A DNA stretch of 64,000 bases from Acanthopleura granulata (taxonomy: Eukaryota > Mollusca > Polyplacophora > Chitonida > Chitonidae), in NCBI GenBank assembly GCA_016165875.1, contig JABBOT010000013.1:13592014-13656013 (forward strand). Direction: 5' to 3'. Below are positions 48,201 to 61,100 of the stretch, piece by piece (the stretch's first letter is position 1; every line of letters begins with the position of its first letter). The position numbers and the translations under genes are program-made. The notes beneath the pieces were generated by a model that did not search any database, had not been told where the DNA came from, and worked only from the letters and a program-made list of their open reading frames with translations.

Positions 48201-49143
48201 TCATTCAGGAATACGCCCAAATTTCTCAATTCATGCACTTTCTGAGAAAAAAATTGGTTTGTGTTTATGCTCATGAAAGTACTCTTGCGATTATTGATCT
48301 GGATTGTTCAGTTTGGTTGTCGGCTGGTATATAAATCTGTGCTTTAGAGCCTAGATTTAGTGAGTCGGTAAGCTCACTAGCGCAGCACAATGACCCAGAG
48401 GCCTCCCACCAATGCGGTTGCTGTAAGTTCAAGTCTTGCATCCTCTCCGGCCGCACGTGGGAAGGTCTGCCAGCGACCGTCAGATGGTCTTGCGTTTTCC
48501 CGGGATCTGCCCGGTTTCCTCCCACCGTAATGCTGGCTGCAGTCAAACAAGTGAAATGATCTTGAGTACGGTGTAAAACACCAATGGAATAAATAAATAA
48601 ATAAATAGATTTAGTTACTATGCTGATAACGTATGTCACCACCAAGGGCACACTGCCTTTGTGGACAACTAAACAAGTGTTTTCATTCCATTGTACATAC
48701 ACAGACGAACATTATATGAGTAGAATTCTCCAGAAATTTATTATGACTCTTCAGTACCGATGTGTACAAGGTGTGGTTGTTTCATTTCCCAGGCGACATA
48801 CATAAAGTGTTCCAAAATGATTCGTTTTAGGGGCTTTAATACCTACATCATACAAGTGTGTATATTTATATTTGTAGCGGAAATGGGAGTCAGCAAGTGT
48901 TTTCTTGGAGACGTATCTTATATTGCAAGACAATGTGTAAAACTTTACAAGCACAGATCATACTCCAGTTTTATGGTCATTTTTGTCATATTACCCTGCA
49001 GATGGAAACTTTAGCAGTCACTTTCGGTGTAACAACGGTCAGTTGTTGGATCGGATTTATTTGTGTGACGGCGATGCGAACTGTGCGGACAACAGTGACG
49101 AGTGGAGCACCGAGTGTGGTAAGCTGAGCTGTCCTCGGCCGCA

Positions 49144-49176
<33 letters not shown>

Positions 49177-52100
49177 TGTATGCTTTCGTTGTACTTGGTG
49201 CTTAACATTTTCTCAGTCATATGGCGACAAGGAATCCTTAGAATGTATACATACTGTGTCTTCTGGTGGCATGGCGAGTCCTGCCGCCACTGGAACATCA
49301 TGCCAAAGACAGCAGAGATGACACCCCACCCAGTCACATTATACTGACCCCGGGGTGACCAGTTCTGTTTTCCTGCTCTAACCTCTCAGTGCTGAACGCC
49401 AACAGAGGTAGCAAAAAGTATTATTCTTAAAGTCTTTGGTATGTGCTGACCCGGGATTGATCTCAGATCTCCTGATTTTGAAATGGGCCCTCTAACCACC
49501 TTGTCACCCATACACTTAGGCCTCATTGTGCAGACACAGTAACGAGTGGAACATCAAGTGTGGTGAGCTTATCAATGCTTGGCATCATTGTGGTGACAAA
49601 GTGGCCAGTCGAAAACTTAGTGTGGTAAGGTAAGTTGTCCCTGGTGTCATTGTGGCAACTCAGTGACGAGTGGAGCATCCAGGGTGGTAAGTTTGGCTGT
49701 TCTTGTCGTCGTTGTGATGACACAGGGATGAGTGGAAGATCAAGTGTGGTAAGCTTAGCTGTCCATGGCGTCATTGTGATAACACAGTGAGGAGTAGAAC
49801 ACCCAGTTTAAGTTTGGCTGCCCCTGGCGTCATTGTGGTGACACAGCGATGAGTGGATCAACAAGTATAGTAAGTTTGGCTTTCTGTGGCGTCATTTTTG
49901 TGACACAGTGATGAGTGGAACATCAAGTATGGTAAGTTTGGCTGTCCATGGTGTCATTGTTGTGGCACAGTGATGAGGAGAACATCAAGTGTGGTAAGCT
50001 TGGCTGTCCCTGACGTCATTGTGGTGACACAGTGATGAGTGGAACACCCAATGTGGTACTTGTAAGCTTGCCTGCCCGCGGTGTCATCGGTGTGAGACAG
50101 TAACTAGTGGAAAACCAAGTGGGGTAAGCTTGGCTATCCTTGACGTAATTGTTGAGACACAGTGACGGGTGATACACCCTGCCTGGTTAGCTCAGCTGTC
50201 TCTGATGTCATTGTGATGACACAGTGATGAGCGGTAAGCTTAGCTGTCCCTGGCGTCATTGTGGTGACACGGTGATGAGTGGAACACCCAATGTGGTAAG
50301 CTTAGCTGTCTCTGGTGTCATTATGGTGAGACAGTGACGGGTGGAACACCCAGTGTGGTAAGCTTAGCTGTCTCTGATGTCATTGTGATGACACAGTGAT
50401 GAGCGGTAAGCTTAGCTGTCCCTGGCGTCATTGTGGTGACACGGTGATGAGTGGAGGGCCCAGTGTGGTAAGTTTACCTGTCTCTGGTGTCATTGTGGTG
50501 AGACAGTGACGGGTGGAACACCCAGTGTGGTAAGCTTAGCTGTCTCTGGCGTCATTGTGGTGACACAGTGACCAGTGGAAAACTTAGTGTGGTGAGCCAA
50601 ACTGCCTCTGGCGCCTCTGAGGCTGTGTCGTAATGGATCTGTGAATTACAAAATTTAAACTGCAATATTGCTATTAGTATGTGTAATCTATCGTTTTCTC
50701 TGTTGGCTGCACTACGACCTACTGTACAGATTTGTGTAGTACAGCCTTTAGAACAGAGAAGAATAATGCATATTTGTTTATTTATTTGTTTGATTGATAT
50801 CTTACTCCGTGCTCAAGAATATTTGACCTATGTAACGGCGTCCAGCATTATAGCGGGCGAAAACCGGGCATAGCCCCGGGAAATCCACGACCATCCTCGG
50901 CTGACCGTCCCACTGTAGTGCATATAATGTACACATCTACACATGCATATAAGTCAACGGGTAAGCATTTATTTTCCAGCAAGGACGTCATTGTCGTGCT
51001 CCTTTGAAGAAGGTCATTCGTGCGGGTTTACCAGACTTATTGGGGCGGCCCAGTGGAGAGTTGCTAGAGTACAAGACGCTTACGCCCAGCTATGGGAGTC
51101 TCCTGGATTCTGGTACTTAAGCGAAGATCGGCATGGCGCAAACGGTGAGTGCTTATCACCCATACGTGGAGAGTGGGATTAGTCGCTGTCCTCGATAAAG
51201 GGAGACAACTCATAAAAATTGGCCATAGCTCTCCACTTAACTCTACCTATTAAATGTGCTAGAAAGGGAATATATGTAACTTGTGTTGTTTCGATATTCG
51301 ATATTATTGTTTACTATGGAATGGTTAGGATTGTTCTTTAGCGGAATGGTGTTTGTTGCCTGACTTCCAGTTAGCATCACATAGCTCATATGTTTTAGAT
51401 TTTAATGATAAATGTCACACTCAAAATATTCACCTACATGACGGTGGTCAGGTTTATCGACAGAGTAAACCACCGACCGTCGACAGGTGTCTGACAAACC
51501 TCCTGACTGAAAGCTAAGGTGAAATAAAGAACAGCGATAGTTAGATTCGAACTCGCGAACTTATTGGTCAGAGGTCGAGTTAATAGTTGCTTAAGACAGC
51601 TGAACCAAGGATGAGGACTACATAAATGACCATAGCTTAACAATGTTGGAGCGGACATCTGATGAACAGATGATTCACTAGGTTATCGCAATGACCCAGG
51701 AGCCTCTCATCAATGCAGTCGCTGTGAGTTCAAACCCAGCTCATGCTGACCTCCTCTCCGGCCGTACCTCAGAAGGTCTGCTAACAACTTGCGGTTGGTC
51801 ATATGTTTTCCTTAGGCTGTGTACGGTTTCCTCCCACCTCAGTGCTGGCCTCCGTAATATAAGTGAAATATCCTTAAGGACGGTGTGAAACGCCAGTCAG
51901 ATAATAAATAAATATTCTTGAACACGGAGTGTTAAACAAACAAACAAACAAACAAATAAATAAATAAATAAATAATTAGTGTGTATTAGCCCTCTTACCG
52001 CACCCGATAGCTTACTGAGGAGCGAGATCGCCGGTCAATTCCAGACGCATTATTCCTCAGCTGTTTTTGGTCTTAAGGTAACGCGGTGGTTTACATGAGA

Positions 52101-55100
52101 CACGGTTACACGTATACAGGACCAACATTGTAAACATAAAGAATTCTTGAACGTGGTGTCCCTTTGCATTATTTTCATGTAATTGTTTATTAAGAGTGAT
52201 AACAACACAATATAATTATATAACATAATTACCCTAAACGAGAGATATCTTGCAAATTTGCCAAAGGAGGTTAGCGAGCTAGTGCAGCGTAATGACCCAG
52301 GTGCCTTTCGCCAATGTGAATTCAAGCCCAGCTCATGTTGGCTTGCTCTCTCTTTGTACGTGGTAAGATCCCCCAGTGACATGTGGATGGGTACCTCCCA
52401 CCACATAATGCTGGCCACCAACCTAAATGTGAAATATTTGGCTCAAAATATCAATCAAATAAATAAATAAATCTCCTTTTGTTGCAGGTCATATTTTATA
52501 CTATGACCCTTACGACTGTCACTCAAACGGACAAACAATACAAGAGCTGATATTTCCGCAGGATCCTCGCTTTGCCAGTGGCGCATGCATCAGTTTTTAT
52601 TTCTGGGGCAGGGGAAATTTGACTCTTTCTACCCCGCATGGAAACCTTGTCTATTATTCCAATAAAGACTATAATTATCGTTGGAATCCGGTAGAAGTAC
52701 AATTTCCTAAAGGCAGACCCTCTTTAGCGATTTCTCTTGTTGTCGACTGTTCCACGGGGTTCTTCGCCATCGATGACCTAAGCGCCTCCCCGGGGTTATG
52801 CACGAACCGTAAGTCTCTGAAGTTGGTAAACTAAGTATTCAAATGGTATTTTTGGCCTGCGACCTGTAGGCTGGTGTCCGAAGTGCTGCAGGATTGAGTT
52901 TAAAGGTTTAAAGGTAAAGTCAAAAACTGCTTTGTGGAATCTGCCTCAGTTTAAACTTTTAAACTTTAATTAAAATTAAACATTCTTGAAATTTTGGAGT
53001 AAGGGCATGGATGGGGCATGTGTATCACACAGGCACAAGTGAGTACCAAAAAACCTGCAGAATTGAGTTTAAAGGTTTTGACTTAAATCAAAAACTGCTT
53101 TGTGGAATCTGCCCTAGTTTTGTGAATGGAATTAGCGTTACAATCTCTTAACGGCAGTTACCAACATCAGTTAACAGGGTCAGAGGTAGAGTGTAGGTGT
53201 GTTTGACCCCAGTAAAAAGTTAGACATTTACGGATCTATCATACCCACTCCCAGGTATTACAAGTCTCCACATTAATATTAAGGTCCTCCGCATAGCTAG
53301 TTCCCTCATTGATTGAATGATACTAATTCAGTTTGTCCGTATGTCAAATCTTAATATAAATATTACTGCCTTCGTTAGTTTGTATGGCAAGTCCTCACAT
53401 CTATTGTAATACTTTCGTTAAAATGAACCACAAGACCCCCATAAACAACGCAACCTCACTTTGTTTGCATGCATGGTTCTAACCAAAATATTAATGCCTT
53501 TGTTAGTTTGTATGGCAAGTCCTCACATTAGTTGTATTACTTTAGTAAGGGTGCATGACAAGCCATACATTAATATTAGTGTTTCTGTAAGTTTGTTTTA
53601 ATGATACAACTATATATTCTCTGTATGCCTGATCTGATCCCAATCATTAATGCTTTGCTTAAGTTGTATGCCAAGTCGACACATTAATATTATAGCCGTT
53701 GTTGGCCAGCATGTAAATTCCACACGTTAATCAGTCTACTTTAGTTTGTCCAAATACCAAAATATTGGCGCAAGAAACCCAAGATCACTGTTGTCTATTT
53801 TATTTTACAGCTACGACTACCCGGTCATGTCAATACGACAGAGGCTTTCTCTGCAACGATGGCGAATACCTTAGCTGTGCACAAGTTTGCAATGGTCATA
53901 CTGACTGTAAAGATGGGTCGGATGAATACAACTGCGGTAACTTCATGTAGTTGTTTTTCATATTACTGGTTCAATTACTTGCACATTACTCCCACACAGG
54001 AGTTCCTGGCTCGAACCGGAGATTTTTAAACTTCTCCTAAATCCACTGTTCTTGGAGTCGCTCACATGTACCCCTGACTTGGACGGGAATTTTCAAGATT
54101 CTCCAAACACAGTTGTTCTAGGGAACGTTGCTTACACACACGTGCCCCGGGCTTGGGCGCGGAAGTTTCAAGATTCTCCAAACACAGTTATTCTAGGGAC
54201 GTTGCTTACACACACGTGCCCCAGGCTCGGGCGGGGAAGTTTCAAGATTCTCCCAACTCTACAGACATGACAGTATTTGTTTCACACGTTCCACATTCGA
54301 ACAAGGGACTTGAAGCATTTCTTGTGCACAAGTCCGACATCTGGACAGTGAATATTCGAAAGATTTTATTATGTCACATATACAACGGTGGCCAGCATTG
54401 TGGTGGGAGGAACCCGGGCAAAGGCCGGGGAAACCCATAACCATCTGCAGGTTGCTGGCAGGCCTTCACACATACAGCCGGAGAGAAAGTCAGCGAAAGC
54501 TGGACTTGAGCTCACAACGACCACATTGGTGAGAGACTCCTTGGTCATTGCGCTGCGAAAGAGCGCTAACCGACTGAGCCACGGAGGCCTTCACCACCAG
54601 TTAGATAAATAAATTAATACATTCATCTGGATGCTGGTCTGTGGAACATAAACTGAGGTGAATTGACATGGGATCGTGTTTCGTCAGTTGCATGAGATCA
54701 TGTATTTACCATCTATCACACTGTCTTCACCGCTCTGGTTCGCTGTCTTTAATTTAGTCTTTTACATGTATGTTAGATTATTTCTTGCTAAATAGAGGTT
54801 CAACTATACCAGTAAACCAAATAAACAGGAATAAATCCCGTTTCATTTGTTTTCACCAACTAACATTAAATAGCACCTTCTAAGTCTTGGTTACTGTCCC
54901 CAGACTGCTCGCTCCAGTTTTCTTGCGGTGACCCGGATGATAACGGACCATGTGTCCATGCATCACAGTGGTGTAACGGAATTTCCGATTGCCCTGCTGG
55001 GACGGACGAACTGCCTGGATGTTGTAAGTGTATCTTACATTACCGATACCTGTCATCTTATGAACAGCCAATATTCATAAAGGCGTAGGACCTGTATAAA

Positions 55101-58100
55101 AGGTGGGGAGTTTTATATTGATGGGGAATATTTTTTCTCTCACTTTCTAAGAAAGGGAGTCCAAACATTTTGTTTTTCAGGCTCTTTATATATATCATCA
55201 AGTAAAACAATATTTCTTAACAAGAATTGTGGAAGTGTTGTTTTCGTGCTCTTCAAACAGGGAGGAGGGGGCTTGTTGGCTGTCTTCGGCAAGTCGTCTC
55301 GGTGAGGCAGCACCAGATACGGTGGAAATCCGTCCTGCACCAAGGAGACACCGCCTTTGTGAAAATATAAGTGAAATATTCTTGAGTAGGGCGTTAAACA
55401 ATAAGCATTCATTCATTCATTCATTCAAACAGGGAGAGATTACTGTAGGACAGCTTTTATGTCCAACACTAAAGATGTACTTATTCTATTTACCTATCTG
55501 TGTTTCATTTAATTGATTGGTGTTTTAAGCTGTACTCAAGAATATTTCGCTCATACGACGGTGGCCAGTATTATGGTAGAAGGAAACCCATGACTTCTCC
55601 CAGGCTGCTGTAATCATTCTAATGAAAACTATAACATGCAGGGCGGGGGTTTCCGTAGCTCAGGTCGTTAATAGAGTAATGACCCCGAAGCCTCCCACCA
55701 ATGCTGTCGCTCAGAGTTCAAGTCCAGCTGAGGCTGGCTTCTTCTCCGGCCGTACTTGAGAAGGTCCACCAGCTACCTGATGGTTGTGGGTTTCCCCCGG
55801 CTCTGTCTGGTTTCCTCACACCATAATGCTGGCCGTCGTCGTGTAGGTGAAATATTCTTGAGTGTGGCGTAAAACACCAATCAGATGAAAAATAAATTAA
55901 TATATCATGCAAGGCAGTACTAGGATACGCCATTTCAGAGAAACAGGAAACATGATATCGCGTCATGGGTACCCTACCCTCTTCATTATTGGAGGCGAGA
56001 TTCTCTTTGTGCGCAAAGCGCGGCCCTGTTTAATTATTACAATCGGAGGCCACGCCTTGCGGCTTCCTGGTTGAAACCATGGGGAATAACCCCAGACGTT
56101 TTCCACTACCACTTTCTTGCTGAAAATCGCTTTAAGGTATATCAGAATTGCTCATAGAACACAGATAATTTGACACTACTTATATATAGCAAAATGATTA
56201 ACTAGGTACGGGTGACGTTACAGTGGAAACAGATGCTTTACAGGGTGATAGAAAGAGCTCGCCCTTGATTGGTTAAAATTGGGATCATTAAACTATGAAT
56301 GGGATTCTTGATCAATACATATATACATTTCATCCAGGTTTGTGTTTTCATTAAAAACAATCAATCAATAATTTAATCAATCAGTCTTATTACTCTTGCT
56401 GTTGTTACTGTTTCTATTATTATCATCATCGTCATTGTCGTCGTCGTCGTCATCGAAGCATGATTTGTTTGTTTTCATTCAGCCTGCCCCCGTGGCACCT
56501 TCTGGTGTCTGTCCGATGAGAATTGTTTACCGTTAGAGTATTACTGTAATGGCCTACTGGATTGCCGAGGGGGAGAAGACGAACCCGCTAACTGTTCAAG
56601 TATGTTCATTTCCAGTAACTGCACCCCCCTCATGCGAAGGGTTAAAAGGAAACCTATATCTGTATTAAGCAATGATAAACATTGAATACCACCTGAAATA
56701 TCAAGCTTTGCTCTTCGCCTCCAATATGCATTCAAGTGTGTAATGCATGCGTGAAACACCAACGAAATAAGTGAGTAAATATTTTTTAAAATCACTTGAA
56801 CAATAATGTAGTCTTAACGACATGTATACGATGGAAGGTGATCATATGTAGAGGAATTTCCCGTCTTTGTACGTCAGTTGGACAATGTAATATGTTACAG
56901 TGATGTATATTTAGCACTCCATGGAATTCGATTTCTTTGGCCGTTTCCATATATGATCATACAAATATAAACCAGGTCATTTTATAGAACGCTGGCATAC
57001 GTGTCCAAGCTGTTAGCGTGGTAGTGCAGTACAGTGACAAAGGAGCCTCTCACCAGTGTGGTCTCTGTGAGTCCAGGTCATGCTGGCTTCCCCTGCGGTC
57101 GTACATGGGAAGGTCCACCAGCTACTTGCGGATGTTTGTGGGTTTTATCTGAAGTCTGTTCGGTTCCTGCCACTGCGGTATAAGTGAAATATTCTTTCTG
57201 TAGGGCGGAAAACACCAATCAGAGAAATAACTTAACTTGTTGACCCCCCCCCCCCCGATGTATTCCAAGGAACTCAAGCACACGGATTTGCGGTACAAAA
57301 ATTATGAAAAAAATATATTTGTTACTTTCTCACAAGTTACTGACCTACCATTCTCACTGTTCACAGCCTCGTGTCATCCTGACTATCAGATCACCTGTGA
57401 CAATGGTTTCTGCGTGTCGCTATCCGCACGGTGTGATTTCCGTGACGACTGTGGAGATTTGTCCGATGAGATGAACTGCCGTAAGTCAAAAATATTTTTT
57501 GCCCATTAATCGTTAAATGCAGTGTCCAAATCACAGTTGAAGCCATCAACAGGTCAAACAATATCCAAACTCAAATTTCTCTAAGGCAAGGTTCGTTAAT
57601 TAACTTAACATGACAGTCTTATAATACTATATACAATTCCAAGGTGTGATAGTTAGCTGGAAGGAGAAATTTAGTGAACAGTTTCCGATGAAACCAACTG
57701 GAGGCAGTTTTCAGTAGGTGGCTTTTAATTAGTGGCTTTAATGGCTTTCAACGCCGTAGGTGTTTGATTGATAACAAAAGAACTACCTGGCCCCGGTTTC
57801 ATGAAGTGCTCTTGACTGCCATGCCAACATATGCTGCTGAAAAGTGCACTTAGCAAAGGACTGCTTTATAGCACCACGTATGGTTTATATAGTGACCCCT
57901 TGGTTTCTTCTGGTGTGTTCTTTTCACTATGTGGACTTTATCATCACATTATTTGGATCACACCACAAAGATCCAACATGGCGCTAAGTTAGACTAACAC
58001 TGGTATACAAGGCGGTGTAGCAAGTTCTTTTTTGAAATGTTGAAAGTTTGAGCAGTTCTGTTTATGTATACATACGACGCTATACCTGTCTGTAAGGGTG

Positions 58101-61100
58101 TGTTTTTTTCCCCGAATAGCATGTGGTGAAGACGATCATACGTGCGGTGACTCCGGTGTATGTGTCAAGGTTACAGACGTGTGTGACGGATTTGGAGAGT
58201 GCCCAGGAGGCTCAGAAGAGGGGCCCCAATGTTGTAAGTGCACATTTAGCACACTCTTAACCACAATGAGCTCAAAGCTATTGATTGGTAGCATCTTGCC
58301 CGTATGTCTGCCTGCCGACTCTATGTCCGTCCATCCGTTTGTCCTGTTGTAAGTACATATTTTTCATGTTTTAGACTGGCCCGTAGCTATTGTAAACATC
58401 TGTCTGCACGTCCGTCCGTTCGTCCACCTACCCGCCTCTCTGTCCGCCTGCCCACTTGTGGTTTTTGGTTTCCAAAGATTTTTCTTTTGAGGCCCGCGGT
58501 ATTCTGCTTTCCTTTAGCTCTAAGATCTTGCACGACACGTCTATTGACTGTATCGTGAGAATAATTAGAAAATAGAGCAGAACTGTCAGCTGCAGTACTA
58601 AATTCTGTAATTTGGGTTCTGCAGGGCACTGTTAATAGTGGTGAAAGTTAAAGTGTACGAAGTTCTAACAAGTGAAATATGACGTATATATATTTTTAAT
58701 CTTACAGGCTGTCCCGAAATACAAATAATAAAAGATGTCCTTTTCTTAAACGTGTATATATTGTAATCTTACAGGCTGCCCTAAAATACAAAAAATAAAA
58801 GGTATCATTTTCTAAAACGTGTATTTTTTTAAATATATTCTGAAGTATGTTCACGCTAACTTCATCATCTGTCAATCTGAATTTCTTATTTGAATGCATT
58901 CGGGCCACATTGAAAGATGACTGAGCATAGATTTTTGTCAGAATGTTCAAGCTGCTGTTTTCTTCTTTGAAAAGACGCTGCGTCACATTACGTCGCAAAA
59001 ATGGGTTCTCACAGCTTTACCTTGACGTGTAAGTCAGCCCACAGTTGGTCTGTTTTCTGTTGTTCTTTTATCGTTCGCTTTCTGAAAGAAGTTCTTGTCT
59101 TTTTCATAGTGCAATGCGGTGAAGACCAGTTCAAGTGCGCCACTTCCGGTCTGTGCGTGAACCAGACTGTTGTTTGTAATGGTAGATATGATTGCAAAGA
59201 CGGTTCAGATGAGGTTAACTGTACAGGTAAGGATGCACAAGTCCTGGAATCCAGGCGATGTTGTACTGATTTTTGGAATAAAATGGCAACTGATATAAAT
59301 TGACAGGAGTCTGGATTTCAACTGTTCTGTGTGAAAGTTTGCAAACTACCTCACTGTCGTCACTGCTCTGCTATTACTCTTCATACTGTAGTCTTTTATA
59401 CTGAGAAATAATCTGATTTCTGTTGCAGTTGACTTCACTGCAATTTTTTTAACCTAATCCTGTTTAGCCCTGCAAGGTGCTAGGGTGTTTGTAGTGAGTG
59501 GTTGCTGTTTAAACATTACATTTACCTACGTTTATTTGTCAGACAGTTCGGTTGTCAACGGTTATGTGTAACGGTAAAATTCTGTAATGACCAGAATCAT
59601 TTACACATGTTATATGAGAAATGTGAACAGCAGTAATAAATAAAATGTACAGCGAATGTAAGTATGCATAATCCAATACTGTGGCGAGGTTAAAGCTCAG
59701 CCAGCTTGCCCTATCCCAGGATAAATGGAACTTCGGGACTGAATACATGTAATATACTGTTGTTAATGTACAAACGTAGATATATAGACACGCAAACATT
59801 ATATACATATGAAAGAATATAAATACATCACACGTAGGTAATCGAATAGACAACGGAACGAGGGAAACGCAAGAATTCAGTTTATTTTAATTATAAGTGG
59901 TGATGTTGAAGAAATGGGTTTAAGCGAGGGTGAGAGTTAAGTCCATTCCGGGGATAGCTGCGTTTGAGGGTGTGAGTGGTTAAGGTTGTGTGCAGGAAGG
60001 TTGGCAGAGTTTGTGGGGTTTTGGCTTTGTTGGTTAAAGGTGTATTTCATGTTGTATTTTGAATTGGCGACATTTGGAAACAATCTGACCATCGTCGGTG
60101 CTCTTTATTTATTTATTTTACTCTTTTATATGAAGAATTTTTCCATTTTCTGATGTAATGAACATCTACGCAGTTTTCACTTAATTACGCCTCAGTGATA
60201 GTTTTTGTGTAGTGAATGGCTACTGTTTGAAGCTATTTTCATTTACAGGCGTTTATTTGTGATGTTGTTTGGCATGCCTCTCTTTCTGTCGGAATGTCCG
60301 ATTACGGAAAGGATGAATTTCGATTGAATTTGATGTACAGCGTGGTCTTGGATCGTTTACCAATCGGTTAAAATTTTATAGATTATTCTGGAAACCTTTT
60401 CTAATCGATTCTTCACCATTGTTCAGTCGCTGTCAGCTCCTTTACGGAACAGAGTTGTGCAGGGGCCTTTATGAAACTTTGTGCTCAGTTTGGCTTTGGC
60501 ATAAACACCAGTGCAGTTTAATTGTGGTGGTCACTCGGATCTGCACATGGATCCGAAATATTTGTTAAACCCTGCTCACCCTGACCTGATGGCGTAAAGA
60601 AGTTATGCGTGGGTGCTGATGAAATTTCTAGATGATGTAAACGACTGCAGTATGAAGAGTAAAACGAGAGCAGTTAGGACAGTGTGATATTTGGCAAATG
60701 GTCACCCTCTATATAGCCGGTGAAATCCAGCCACTTGTCAGTTTACCTAATGTGGGGTTTAGCTCTATAGTCTTATCTGAATACCCTAATTCTTCTAATT
60801 CTTGGACACATATTAATACTACTGAAGCCAAAAATTTAATTTCTTTCCCAGCTTTTCAGAAAAGTAAAGATACGGATATATCGTTCATTAGGTGGACTAA
60901 GTATTTTCAAACGAAATAGAAACCGTATATTCCTGTTACAATAACATGTTAAAATGTTACTATAACATTTGCTAAAATGGGCAGACCACGTGTCCCAAAA
61001 ATTAGAATGAATGAATGAAAGATTATGGCTTATCACCACCTCGGCAATGTTTCAGCAATATTGTGGGGGCCAAAAATTAGAAGAATTAGGGTATCACTAC

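Noticed and set aside
58304..58352. Extension of the LDLa frame at 58098 beyond its donor
   Set aside because: The GTAAGT donor after the sixth cysteine is strong, and the sequence beyond is intronic simple repeat.
58304..58629. Arg/Pro/Ser-rich frames on both strands
   Set aside because: Explained by a degenerate CCGT/CTGT simple repeat in an intron.
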